This document shows positions 11,373-21,159 of a stretch of DNA of 64,000 nt, in pieces (positions within the stretch are counted from its first letter, which is position 1; every line of letters starts with the position of its first letter). Origin of the DNA: Lineus longissimus (lineage: Eukaryota; Nemertea; Pilidiophora; Heteronemertea; Lineidae). Under the pieces are notes generated by a model. The model did no database searches, was not told the DNA's origin, and saw only the letters and a program-made list of their open reading frames with translations. The stretch lies in assembly GCF_910592395.1 (NCBI RefSeq), contig NC_088323.1, positions 13,689,501 to 13,753,500 of the forward strand, read 5' to 3'. Made by a program: the position numbers and the translations under genes.

Positions 11373-12706
11373 ATGGATGCTGTAGAGCTGCTGAGAAAAC
11401 GACGCCGGCGCTACACCGTGACAGAAAAACTTGCCTACCTGAGAGACCAGAAGGACTGGTGAACGGTACGGTGCGCAGTATGAGAGAGTTCGCCGCCCAC
11501 TATAACATCCCCTGGGAGACGTTTAGAAGGTGGAATCTCGAGGACCTCGAGCAGAAGCAAGAAGAAGGGCATGGCCGGAAGAAGACGGTGATGGAGCCCC
11601 GTGATCCGTTATGGCCACAGGTTGAGGACCAGCTTTACCAATGGCTGCAGCAGATGAGAGAGCATCGCCTCGCAGTCTCCGTTCTGGACATTCAAGATAA
11701 GGCGTTGGTAGTGTGGCAAAGCTAGTGGAATGAGTTAGCCCAAGATATCAGAGAAGGGATTCAGCATTGTCGCCCTCAGCTATGGGATTTCAACGCATCC
11801 ATAGGCTGGGTGGAGTGATTGATGAAGAGACGCCACGTGTCCCTACGGAAGGTGACCAAGAATACAACGACCGTCCCCGCTGATGCTGCTGCAAGGATCC
11901 AGACCTTCCGAGATGCGGTTACTGGGAGCATCGATCGTCTTGATATACAGATGCGGTTCTTCTTTAACATGGACCAAACCTTTGTCCTGTTTGATATGAG
12001 AACCATGTACACGGCCAACACCACGGGGGAGAAGGCCATAGACGTCTGATCATCCAGGTCCAATACTAAGTTGGGATGCACCGTCACCCTCTGCATCGCA
12101 GCCTGTGGAGCAAAGTTGCCGGCGCACATCACCTTCCCCAGAAGAGGTTTCGTCCGGGTGTTTGCAGCCCTCCAAGACAACCCACCAGCAGATGTAAAGA
12201 TTACCCTATCGGAAACTGGTTGGATGAGGGAGGAAACGGCGCACAAGTGGTTAGATGAAGTCCTATCACCCTACATCACCGACAACGAGACCGACCAGTT
12301 CCTGTTAATCGTCGATCATTATCAGGTCCACCGGACAGAGAACTTCCGGACGAGAGTCCGCGACATGAGAGGCAGCCTGGATTACGTACCTGCTGGTTGC
12401 ACATCCCTCTTTGAAGTCCTTCAAATGTCACGTACGGCGACAATGGAAATCGAGGAAGAAGGACCATACGGACGAAAGAGGAGACTGCCCTCACATCGGC
12501 CTGAGAGAGACGTGACCAACATCATCAGAGATGCCTGGGATGGTGTTGATGAGGACGTTATCGTCAACTGATTTGAAGCATCGTTTCAACCAAGGCCAAT
12601 CGAAGCTGGACCACATGCTATCTTGGAGGAAGAAGAGGAGACTGCCGTGGATGGACCAGAGTTCGTGAATGTAGTCGAGGAGGACATTGTGATGGACTTG
12701 AATTGA
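11373..12706 (+). pseudogene. Pogo/CENP-B-type DDE transposase of element A
   Basis: An ATG at 11373 starts RRRRYTVTEKLAYL, the DNA-binding helix-turn-helix region, continued after a frameshift as VNGTVRSMREFAAHYNIPWE. The catalytic core follows: MRFFFNMDQTFVLFD (first Asp, about 11955-12000) and FLLIVDHYQVHRT (second Asp, about 12300-12335). The block that should carry the third Asp, after VPAGCTSL at about 12405, is deleted: relatives read QPLDVAVMRSF there, this copy reads FEVLQMSRT. Stops lie near 11456, 11723, 11818, 12047 and 12569. The acidic tail ends near 12706. It would have cut and joined transposon ends in the nucleus; it is now dead. Confidence 0.9.
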
Positions 12707-13341
12707 CTGTGGGTGTTGTGAATGATTGTGGGTACGATTCTGAAAGCTGGACAATCTAATAATGTGTATCTTTAGCTTTGAAAAAAAATTGAATCGGGAT
12801 TTGCATCGTTCTTTTTTATTCCTTCACTGATCACTTCGGACAAGACTGTACATTTAGAGGGACGTTCGGTTTTGTCTCCAGATATGTGACGGACAACTTA
12901 TCATTCTTACCAATTTCGCACTGCAAAGTATCTTTGAAAGCACGAAGCTGGTAAGGGATGATAAGACCCGAAGACATGCTCCATTACCTCCCTGAGCAGT
13001 GCCTCACTTTGAAAGGGCAGGTCAGTCCCTAAAACCAGCAGAAGCCAATATGTCAGTTGGACTTTTTTCATGGACACCCTGTACACTATCAGCTATTAGC
13101 ACTGGGACACCCTTTACACTACCAATGACGATTAGTTGAAAATGTTCTGGGACACTCAGTACAATGGCCGAAGACCCGATCCCATTATCCCATTCATAGG
13201 AGACCTACGAATCGGTTTCAACAACCCAAACAATAAGGATTGGACTCAAAACTGAAGCATATTGGATATGAGGCCTGGACAACCCTCTCTGGAATCCCAG
13301 CCAATGATCGGCCTTCTCTACAGCTCTGTTCGCCACCCTAT

Positions 13342-13472
13342 GGCACCTATTCCATAGAGGTATACGGTATACTACACTATACGCGAACAATGTCCTCACA
13401 AAGGGTGCATGACCATGAAACTATTGTTCGCGTATAGTATAGTATAGGGTATAGCTCTATGGAATAGGTGCC
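13342..13472. repeat. 50-bp-arm hairpin near right end of element A
   Basis: Arms 13342-13391 and 13423-13472 are near-perfect reverse complements (both carry GCACCTATTCCATAGAG and CTATACGCGAACAAT or its complement) around a 31-nt loop. It looks like a nested fold-back element or a sub-terminal structure of the transposon. Confidence 0.85.
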
Positions 13473-14049
13473 TATGAGTTAGGGGCGGCGACACCATCTG
13501 TTAATGAAGTGGTGTTATTTTCATGAAACTACAGTATATACCGTCTTTTCATCGATGTAAGACCGGTTCATTAGGCTTAATGCATACGCCTACCGCGAGC
13601 ACAGGGCACAATACCATTTCATTCATTGGGGGAAAGTTGAATGAAGTAGGTGTATTACTAGTAGAAGTACAGATTGGCCTAACAAGACACATAGGATATG
13701 CAAAGCGCTCGCGTTTATTGTGGTTTGCGGTCTGAGTTTGCGGTTTCAGTGCGGTTTTGCGATTTGGGTCTGTTTGATAGATCAACGTTAACCCTTTCTC
13801 CCATAAAACGCGTTGGAGTGGGCATCACAGGCCTTTTGGGGGCTCTACCAGCATCGCTTCAAGACAGCGACGCTTCATGCATTCAGGTTTATTCAGATTG
13901 GCTTTCATCCAATCTTTATTCATCTTTTGTTGCCTTTATTCATTGTTTTTATTTTTTATTTTTTATTTCTGTTTTTTTAATTTTTTTTATTCATTATTTT
14001 GGATTTTTATTCTGGTCCGGTTGCCGAATGTCTCTGTTGACCCGATTGC

Positions 14050-15386
14050 TTACTGCCCTGCTATCTCAGGCTCAAACTCATCAGGCAGATTGAGGAATTC
14101 TACCCCCTGTTCATCGTCATCGTCGTCATCTGGAACTGGGTGTGGACCTGCGTCTATGTTCTGTGGGCGTAACGCTTTCTCAAATCCATGCTCGACGACC
14201 TCTGGGCTGATCGCTTCCAAGGCACGCCTGACGATGTTGACAACATCTCTGAGTCCAATTGGATCACACTGGCCTGCTTCGTTGCTTGGTGTTTTCGGTC
14301 TTCCATGACTTCCATGCTTGTCTAGCGTGACATTTGAAGGATCTCATGACAGCCACATCCAGGGGTTGTGCCAAAGATGTGCATCTGGCCGGTACAAAGT
14401 TGAGTCTGCCCCCTTCTGCAGTGAGACGATTCCTGAAGTTCTCCGTTCAATCAGAGTCTTTCTATATGGGCCTCATGGACGTATGGTATGAAGATTTCGT
14501 CAAGCCAATGGTGAATCGTCTCCTGTCTGACCCATCCCGTGGCGGACGATGTGACCACAACGTTTTCGGGCAACTCGGCCTCTTCCAGAGCTCGAACAAG
14601 CGCGCGAACAAATCCTCTTCTTGGAAAGGTGATGTGGGCTCGCATCTTATCGCCATTCGCCGCCACGCAAAGTGTAACAGAACATCCCAGCTTTGCATTC
14701 TTCCAGGAGGTTCGTACATCAACAGCCTTGGCACATTTCTCATTGAGGGTGTACATTAGGCGGAGGTCAAAAAGGAGGAAAGTCTGGTCCATGTTGAAAA
14801 ACAGGCGCATTGGTATACCAAAATTTTCGATGGTGTTGGTTATTTCATCGCGAAAGTTTCGAACCAGGACAACGGCGTTTTCTGGAATGGTGGTAGTGTT
14901 CTTCGTGACTTTTCGCAGGCTGATGTCCTTCCTCTTCATAAAAAGTTCCACCCAGCCGTTGGATGCATGGAAATCATGCATTAGTGGTTTTGCTTCTGTG
15001 GCGAGTTGTCGGCGCTCTTCTGGGAGGGCATCCCACCAGGTGTGGAATAGTTGCACGGCCTTCTCCTGGACATTCTGGATCACAACAGGTAGACGTCTTC
15101 GCCGAACATCCTGGAACCAAATTTCTAGTTGGTCTTCGACCTCAGGCCAGTAACCAATCAACCTCTGCTTCACCTTTCGGTCTTTGCCCCGGTTCTGCTC
15201 CTCCTTCAATTCCAGGTCATGACGGTTCCACCTGCGAAACGTCTCAAAAGGTATGTTGTGGTGGTTGGCAAATTCTGTCATCGTTCGCACAGTGCCATTT
15301 CCAATGGCAATCTCAAAGTCTTGCAGGTATCGCAGCTTCTCCGACACGGAATAACTACGCTTTCTTTTAGGTAGCTGCTCATCCAT
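14050..15386 (-). pseudogene. Pogo/CENP-B-type DDE transposase of element B
   Basis: Reading from 15386: RKRSYSVSEKLRYLQDFE and MTEFANHHNIPFETFRRW form the DNA-binding region; YWPEVEDQLEIWF begins the CENP-B-like second helix region; MRLFFNMDQTFLLFDL carries the first catalytic Asp; HITFPRRGFVRALV is conserved with element A. The frame is open for over 300 codons until about 14451. There a deletion of roughly 15-20 codons removes the LIVDH block with the second Asp. The frame resumes with FVPARCTSLAQPLDVAV (third Asp) and an acidic tail ending at 14050. One further in-frame TGA lies near 14290. This is the least decayed transposase among A-C, but catalytically dead. Confidence 0.92.
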
Positions 15387-15890
15387 ATTTCTACAAGTTG
15401 TAGGCAAGGCAAGAAGAGGTTTCCGACAGTACCCAAACTTTATATACGCCTGAAACCTCACTGATTACTCAATAGTTTTTGCCCTTTTAAGCCTACGTGG
15501 TGTCCCAACTAAAATGCTAAGATAATTCTCCCGGATTCCAAACTATGGACCAGACATTGTTGTTCGAAGTTCCTTTCTTTCAATCATCCATTACACCTAG
15601 CAAACAAGCCTTGATATGCCTTTTTTACGCTTTTTAAGGTACTCAAATTTTGAAATTAAACACCCCGTAAAAACCGGTGGAGTATTTTGTGGGACACCCC
15701 GTATTATTCCGCCGCGGCACTCGTCCGTACAAATGACGCAACCCTATTAGGTCACTTGTGAAACATACAGCAGCCCCTCTAAAACCTAGACCTGCCTTCC
15801 AAGTTGACAGTCTACTGCTATTGGTCGTTACCATGCGTGTATTGTGATCCTCTACTACGTACCATCATAAGGTGGGTTTGGCCTGAATAT
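15386..15890. other. Upstream and terminal region of element B
   Basis: Lies between the transposase start and the right terminus. The open frame runs upstream to 15461, but the ATG at 15386 matches the start of related transposases better. No other gene; no clear promoter could be identified. Confidence 0.5.
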
Positions 15891-15930
15891 CAGGAACCGG
15901 TGGTTTGTCGATGAAAAGACAGTATATATA

Positions 15931-17539
15931 CTGTAAAATCGGACTTAAGACATCACTTCTGGGTATAAGGATGTCCAGCCCACTTTGGCAAAGTGGGTTC
16001 GTTTGTCTATTGAATATGCATGGTTTCTCCAATCATTGTTCAAGACCAAGCATAAACACATTGAGGTTTAGTTTATTGACTGGGTCTTGGATGGACATGA
16101 TCATGTAGGCCTAATCGTTTTCACTTTTCATAAAAGGAGTTTGTGTCATACCAGAATTGACCAGTTCTATATAAAGGGTGTCACAAAATAAAACGTTATT
16201 GTATTTAGTGCTTTATGAAAGCTGTTTTTCATCTAAGGATTTTTTGGGTGTTGACTGATCAGGCCTATGAAATGCTTGGTTTAGCAGGCTTCGTTTTCAC
16301 ACATCGTCTATACTGCAAGATGTACCCCAAATGCCAGAAAAGACAGAAAGTGTCGGAGAAAACAATCAAGTACGTGCGCGACTTCGAAGAAGCTTTGGTA
16401 AATGGTGTTGTCACCTCAATAAAAGAATAATAAGAATGTGCAAACCATTAAAAGATTATACGCCATTTCGACGCCTTGGAAAATGAGCAGTTGAAGTACA
16501 CGTCTTAACAAACAGGGTGGATGAGGAAGGAGACCCTATACTTGACCACTGGGTACCTGAGGTTCTGCAACCATTCGTGGAAGGAGAGAACGTTGAAAAT
16601 TACTTCTTGATAGTTGACCATTTTCGACCCCATGCACGTACAGGACAGAACATTTTGGATGCGGATTACTGAGATGTGGGGAATTCTGCAGTTGGTGCCA
16701 GTGGGCTGCACATCCCTGCGGCAGCCGTTAGACCTTACGGTGATGAAGTCGTTTGAGTCTAACGCGCGAAAGGCAGGGGAAGGCATGGAAGGCATGGAAA
16801 ACAGCAAATACTGATGAGCAGGGCGGATGCGGAATGATTGGACTTTCAGATGTGATACGCGTTGTAAATGTTGCGTGTGAGGCTGCTGTAGTCCACAGGT
16901 CATCATCATTGGATTTGAAGCGGCATTTCGTCCTGGCCATGTTGATGCTGGGTCACTTCCAGTTGTCGATGGAGATATAATACTGAAGAGGATGGCAGAG
17001 AATTCCGAGATCTTCACGCGGACGAAGTGGAAGTTTATTTGGCATGATCAGGGTGTAATGAACCTTCAAAACTGTGGCTAACAGCTAACTTTAATCTTCT
17101 CCGATCTGTGTTGGACTCCTATAGAACAACCCTACAGACTCGTGGACCCACCATTTTAGACATCCAAGAAAATGGTGTGTAATTAGCAAAACCCAATTTA
17201 GTGAAAAAATCAATTAAAATTGGTCTTCGAATTTTTTTTTTATTGGGACAACCTGTACAAGTTTTTGTACGCGACCTTGAAATTCAGAAATGATCAGAGC
17301 TGGTTTTCTCTTCTCAATAATTTCAGAATAGGCCTACTGCCAATGTGACATTACTGGTGTCAGTTCTATGAAGTTCAAAGCCAATGACTACTAGGCCTAT
17401 TTGCGTTGGTATAAAACCAATCAGAAAGCAGATAGTACATGTATTATTACAGATTATTACTGCATGTGCAGCCATGTGACCGTCATAGTAATGAAGTGGG
17501 CTGGTTTAAAGAAGTGATGTCTTAAGTCCGATTTAACAG
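15931..17539. mobile_element. Pogo-like DNA transposon C (1.6 kb, internally deleted)
   Basis: The termini match over about 30 bp: CTGTAAAATCGGACTTAAGA at 15931 and the reverse complement ending at 17539, with the word CAGCCCACTT repeated just inside both ends. TA flanks both sides (15929-15930, 17540-17541). The transposase remnant inside is heavily shortened. Confidence 0.85.
16318..17060 (+). pseudogene. Decayed pogo/CENP-B-type transposase of element C
   Basis: 16318-16430 gives QKVSEKTIKYVRDFEEALV, the DNA-binding start. The middle, including the first catalytic Asp, is deleted. 16590-16640 gives NYFLIVDHFRPHAR (second Asp block). 16690-16760 gives LVPVGCTSLRQPLDLTVMKS (third Asp block) in another frame. 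The tail 16910-17060 still matches the C-termini of elements A and B (AAFRPGHVDAG). Multiple stops and shifts. Non-functional. Confidence 0.85.
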
Positions 17540-17540
17540 T

Positions 17541-17849
17541 ATGTTTATTCGTACTATAAGTACATAAATATTGTGAACGTGCATGAACATTTTGTGCGGG
17601 TGCCAACAAAAGAACAACCAATTTCTCGTCATAACTTTCTACACAATGACATCCTCTCCTAGTATTACAATTCTTAGAGAAAAATCAATCGAATTATTCA
17701 CACTTACATTGTACACAAAAAATCTAGAAGTATTTTTATTTCAGTAGACGACAAAAAGTTGCTCCCCTGATCCCTTATTTCTAAAAGTTCCCTAATTTTA
17801 AATCCCAACCTCTTTGACCTGGCAATTTATAAACCTCATCTGACATATC
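17541..17849. other. AT-rich spacer
   Basis: No gene or repeat recognised. It may include the 3' part of the LINE fragment to its right, which is read on the minus strand. Confidence 0.4.
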
Positions 17850-18239
17850 CTAAAAGTGGCAAATTGTACCTATTCCAATTATATTTATGAGTAATGTAGG
17901 TAAAGATTCCCTAGTGGTGAACTGTTGCCTGCAACTATTAACTGGATACATTTCCGAGTGTACTTGTTTTTTTACAACAAACAAGCCACTTACGAATTTT
18001 ACCATTCTCTTTTCCAATTGTTTTTGAATACAGCAATCTTGAATGATATCTGTTAATAGATCAGTATGTGTACGGTAAGAGAGACACAATACCTGTCTGA
18101 TGCATTTACGCCATGCGATGTAGATGTCTTCAGTATACGGTTTTGACATGTCTAATAGTTGGTATCCATATAGGGACATACAGAAGTTTTTAAATAGTCT
18201 ATATCTTGTGCTGAAGTTGGCAAATCTAAACTGAGACAT
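17850..18239 (-). pseudogene. LINE RT C-terminal fragment related to the 40.6-kb element
   Basis: The 129-residue minus-strand frame contains RYRLFKNFCMSLYGYQLLD, YIAWRKCIRQVLCLSYRTHT and QKQLEKRMVKFVSG. These line up with RYGLFKSFCMFLYGSPVLD, YTAWRKCVRRVLGISPRTHN and MITLEKRLINFISN in 40655-41578. It is a diverged, truncated relative without palm motifs. The inverted termini seen at 40591/42384 were not found around it. Confidence 0.8.
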
Positions 18240-18816
18240 TAAAACATTAAAAAATTATCGTTTCAATTTAGGATTATAATTGCTCATTTTAACACGTAAA
18301 TTATTTGTTTTTTGTGTTAAATGTTGAGTTAAAAGTACCACGCCCGAAATCAAAAGGGACCGTCAAAAGTGACCAAAAATAGTTATCTGTTGTTTGTATC
18401 GCACTAATTAGAAAAAGTAAATTAACTCGATTTATAATAGTTCTCTTTCTCTTGATGACCCATGATTTATATTTGGTGCTAAATGTCATATATTTTTTAC
18501 AGGTTTCAAATAAAAATATTCAACTACGAAACGGCGTCCGTTTTCTTCTGTGCCAAACCCCGAGCACAACAGTCACTACAATATTCTATCATACTAAATC
18601 ACTATGTTACTATAATGTTATATAAATATCGCACAACCATGACTACGTGCGATATTCATATACATGTAATATTATATTTGTCAGCGGTACGTTGGTCTGA
18701 GTCGAGTAGCTACCACTTTATTTCTTTATGGTTATTTTTTATATTCACCTGACTGTTAGTTATTAATATTTCGTAATCTGTAACCTCACATGTCTTTTGT
18801 TAGGAGGAATCAACTT

Positions 18817-19042
18817 ATATACCCTAAAGTCCTGCGAGAGAGAACGAATATTGCTGACATGTCCCTATTTAATAACTGGGGCTCTTGGTCATTCTTGGAT
18901 GGATCACCCCTGCATCATGTCTCCCTAGTTCAATAAGCTAGCCAAATTTGGCTGGGTCTAACAACGGGGGCTTTGATTTAGATTTGGCAACCTCTGCAAG
19001 GGAATAGCATCATTTTCTCTCTCGCGGGATATTAGGGTATAT
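18817..19042. mobile_element. 226-bp MITE present only in duplication copy 1
   Basis: Terminal inverted repeats of about 28 bp: ATATACCCTAAAGTCCTGCG at the left and the complement of CGCGGGATATTAGGGTATAT at the right. Copy 2 lacks the element at the equivalent site (near 55755-55775, an AT-rich ATATAC stretch). No coding sequence. Likely moved by a transposase encoded elsewhere. Confidence 0.85.
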
Positions 19043-19096
19043 CTATTCAGTGTATTTTGATATTTGGTTATCGACAGTATGTCTGTCTTGTTTCAG

Positions 19097-19195
19097 GACG
19101 GCTTTACGGCGCTAATGGTCGCCTCCCAATTCGGTCAGCCTGATGTTGTAGATGTTCTATTGAAAGGTGGCGCAGAAGTTGACAAAGAGAAGAAG
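19097..19195 (+). CDS. Single ankyrin-repeat exon (33 codons)
   Basis: This 99-bp exon follows a good acceptor (CTGTCTTGTTTCAG) and ends at a donor (AAG|GTAACA). It encodes exactly one ankyrin repeat: DGFTALMVAS, then PDVVDVLLKGGAEVD. Ankyrin repeats are helical protein-binding scaffolds. Because the exon is phase-neutral, duplicating it adds one repeat without shifting the frame. Related exons or remnants are at 19795, 25983, 28284, 55825 and 56507. No full-length ankyrin gene is visible here; it is a lone exon of a longer gene or of a dead copy. Confidence 0.8.
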
Positions 19196-19794
19196 GTAAC
19201 ACACCAAAACTTCCATTCATCTGAACTTAGCTTTCTAACTCATAAGATAACAAAGAATATTATTGTTGAATGAGATAACTAGTTTGAATCACTTAAAATC
19301 ATCTTCACCTCAGGGATCGTATTCATGAAGCCTTCTTAAGAGAGTTTAGTAAGAATTTACGTATTACTAGGTGGTTCTTAGCGAGTTGCATCATATTGTC
19401 AAAGCACTCGTAACTTCAATCGATTTCGTAAGTCGCTACTAGCGTTACGTGAGGTGTTTTCGACTTCGTAGCGTTTTCTATAGAGGTTCTTCACGTGACT
19501 TCATGACATGACGTTTTGATGGCCACCTGCCAATACATTTCCTTTACGTCGTGACCACGTGTGACGCGGCAAATATGGCAGTGCAAAACAATACTCTAAA
19601 TTCCGACGTTAGATAGCGCGCCGATCAAATCTGACTTGACACTAGGTGGCAGCAGCTGACGGGTATAAAAAGATAAACAGACGACACGCCCACAAAATGT
19701 CCGCGATCGATAAATTTGAACCCGCAATTCACACACTTTGTGACCAAAAACATTGGAGAAAAGTATCATATGCAAAAGAGTTTTTTTTAAAAAG

Positions 19795-19845
19795 GTCGTA
19801 GATTCTCTATTGAAACGTGACGCAGAGGTTGACCTAGGGGAAAAG
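19795..19845 (+). pseudogene. Truncated ankyrin exon, copy 1
   Basis: It keeps the second half of a repeat (VVDSLLKRDAEVD) and the conserved donor AAAAG|GTAACACACC, but the first half is replaced by unrelated T-rich sequence without an acceptor. The duplicate at 56507-56557 has the same truncation, so the loss came before the large duplication. Confidence 0.75.
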
Positions 19846-20368
19846 GTAACACACCAAACGTCCCATTCATCCTAACTTAGCGCTCTAAAATCGTAAGATA
19901 ATAAAGCGATGTATGTTATTGTTGAATGGGATAACTCTTGCGGTCATCTACACCTCAGACTCTTATCCATTTATATATTTCGATATTTGCTTATCGATAG
20001 AATACTCAGTAAATTGGTATGTACATGAACATGACTAAATACATGTAGCACTGCCTCTGTCCCGAGAGGAAAACAATGGCCAATTTGAACCCTGTGGCGC
20101 CTCGAAAGTTAAAGTTCCAAAAAGTCAAAGAGGTAAACATATAGGGTCAAAATTTGCAATGTCCATTAAATCTTGGTAAGAAGATACGACTTGTTATCCA
20201 AAGTTTAACATTGTAGATACTTCCTGATCAGTAGAATATATCGATAATTGCGGTTATTAATTAATTAAACACCGCGTTTGTGTTATTCGATCATTCACAT
20301 GAGGTTTATAGCTCACACATTTTTGCGTGGCGTTACAGCAGTGCAAAAAGATGAACAAACAAACCGCA

Positions 20369-20706
20369 TGTAATCACGAAATACTATCGTACAATGCTAT
20401 CGTAACTTCTGCTCAAAATTATCAAAAACTGACGCCGTTAACGACAGTCTGCAGACTCAACTTAACGGGTTAAAACACCAGAACAGCGTCCTTAAGTCTC
20501 AGTTAAACAAAAACAACTGAGAAATCTGTAAAATAAAGGGAATAGGAAACTAAAATGCTCAGAAAACAGAGTAATGAGCATATATAACTCACTAAGGCGA
20601 GACGAAATCAAACTTGAATTTGAACGTAAGCAAGGACATTCGGGTGTCTCGAAACTTCGTAATGATCTGAAGCAACTGAAAGTAGACGGCAGTGCGATCA
20701 GGATGC
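20369..20706 (+). pseudogene. Coiled-coil coding remnant, copy 1
   Basis: Frames here match 57080-57413: one part reads DSLQTQLN..QNSVLKSQLN, another RRDEIKLEFERKQGHSGVSK. Both are charged and heptad-like, as in a coiled coil, and are separated by stops. The last coding part of copy 2 (57414-58163) is missing here: the sequence jumps at 20706/20707 to the equivalent of 58164. It belongs with the ankyrin exons by position, but a shared gene is only an inference. Confidence 0.6.
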
Positions 20707-20949
20707 CATGCTGGGTCAACTAACTTTTCACAGGGGCCAGCTCCTGCACTCTATCACTCGTGGAGTGACCACATGCATGTATTTATAAGGAGGCTTGGGT
20801 TATCTGTTCATATGATTACAAAAAGCAAACTCAAAATGTTAAGTGTTCATCATCAAATGCGAATGAAAAAAATACATGTGATAGCCAGTAACGTCATCGA
20901 TATTTATGTTGATTATCAGTAACTAATCACAGAGCTTTTATTTTTGTAT

Positions 20950-21010
20950 GTTTCCAGGGGTTAATTATAGAGGACCACCGGGAGTGGGGAGCTCATTGAC
21001 CCCTGGAAAT
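20950..21010. repeat. Short inverted repeat at DIRS side
   Basis: TTTCCAGGGGTTAAT and its near complement ATTGACCCCTGGAAA enclose about 30 bp. The same pair is at about 58406-58464. It may mark the outer end of the DIRS element, which uses unusual terminal repeats, but that is not shown. Confidence 0.6.
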
Positions 21011-21159
21011 AGAAATTGTATTGGCCTCGGCTCCACATCATTGGTATTCACCTGCTATGAACAAGCGTTATAAAGTATTGTTTCTTGTAGTCCCGCGAGA
21101 GGTGGAGACGGTTGCGTTCTGTCTCTCGTCCTCAAGCTGGCCATTTGAATTATAGTTGA

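Larger units (their letters stand above)
9528..13534. mobile_element. Pogo-like DNA transposon A (TIR-bounded, 4.0 kb)
   Basis: Terminal inverted repeats of 29 bp match exactly: 9528-9556 (CTGTAGTTTCATGAAAATAA...) and the reverse complement at 13506-13534. TA dinucleotides flank both ends (9526-9527, 13535-13536), as expected for Tc1/mariner-pogo insertion. Inside are a decayed transposase (11373-12706), a (GTC)n tract, a 300-bp tandem repeat and an imperfect hairpin near the right end. It is longer than its relatives because of those extra repeats. Non-autonomous now. Confidence 0.85.
13541..15922. mobile_element. Pogo-like DNA transposon B (2.4 kb)
   Basis: The inverted termini share GTCTTTTCATCGA followed by ACCGGTTC at 13541-13570 and, on the other strand, 15922-15890. 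TA flanks both ends (13539-13540, 15923-15924). The minus strand carries a transposase remnant (14050-15386). The left end is only 6 bp (TATATA) from element A, the right end only 8 bp from element C. Confidence 0.8.
4822..18777. mobile_element. Composite 14-kb insertion splitting duplication copy 1
   Basis: In copy 2 the sequence equivalent to 4760-4820 runs straight on into that equivalent to 18799. In copy 1 about 14 kb intervenes, and a 57-bp segment ending TTCGTAATCTG occurs on both sides (4763-4820 and 18722-18780) with roughly a tenth of bases different. The block is made of older elements: BEL/Pao pol, Gypsy gag, three pogo-like transposons and a LINE fragment. Its first part (4826-5460) is paralogous to 44769-44810 plus 46902-47483, so it arrived as part of a larger rearrangement, not as one transposon. 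Confidence 0.65.

Noticed and set aside
13877-14308. 143-codon frame (+) with hydrophobic Phe-rich start
   Set aside because: Its start is a poly-T tract and its end is antisense to the transposase tail. It looks like a membrane protein only because of the T-rich DNA.
14539-15153. 204-codon open frame (+)
   Set aside because: Antisense to the element B transposase; no motif of its own.
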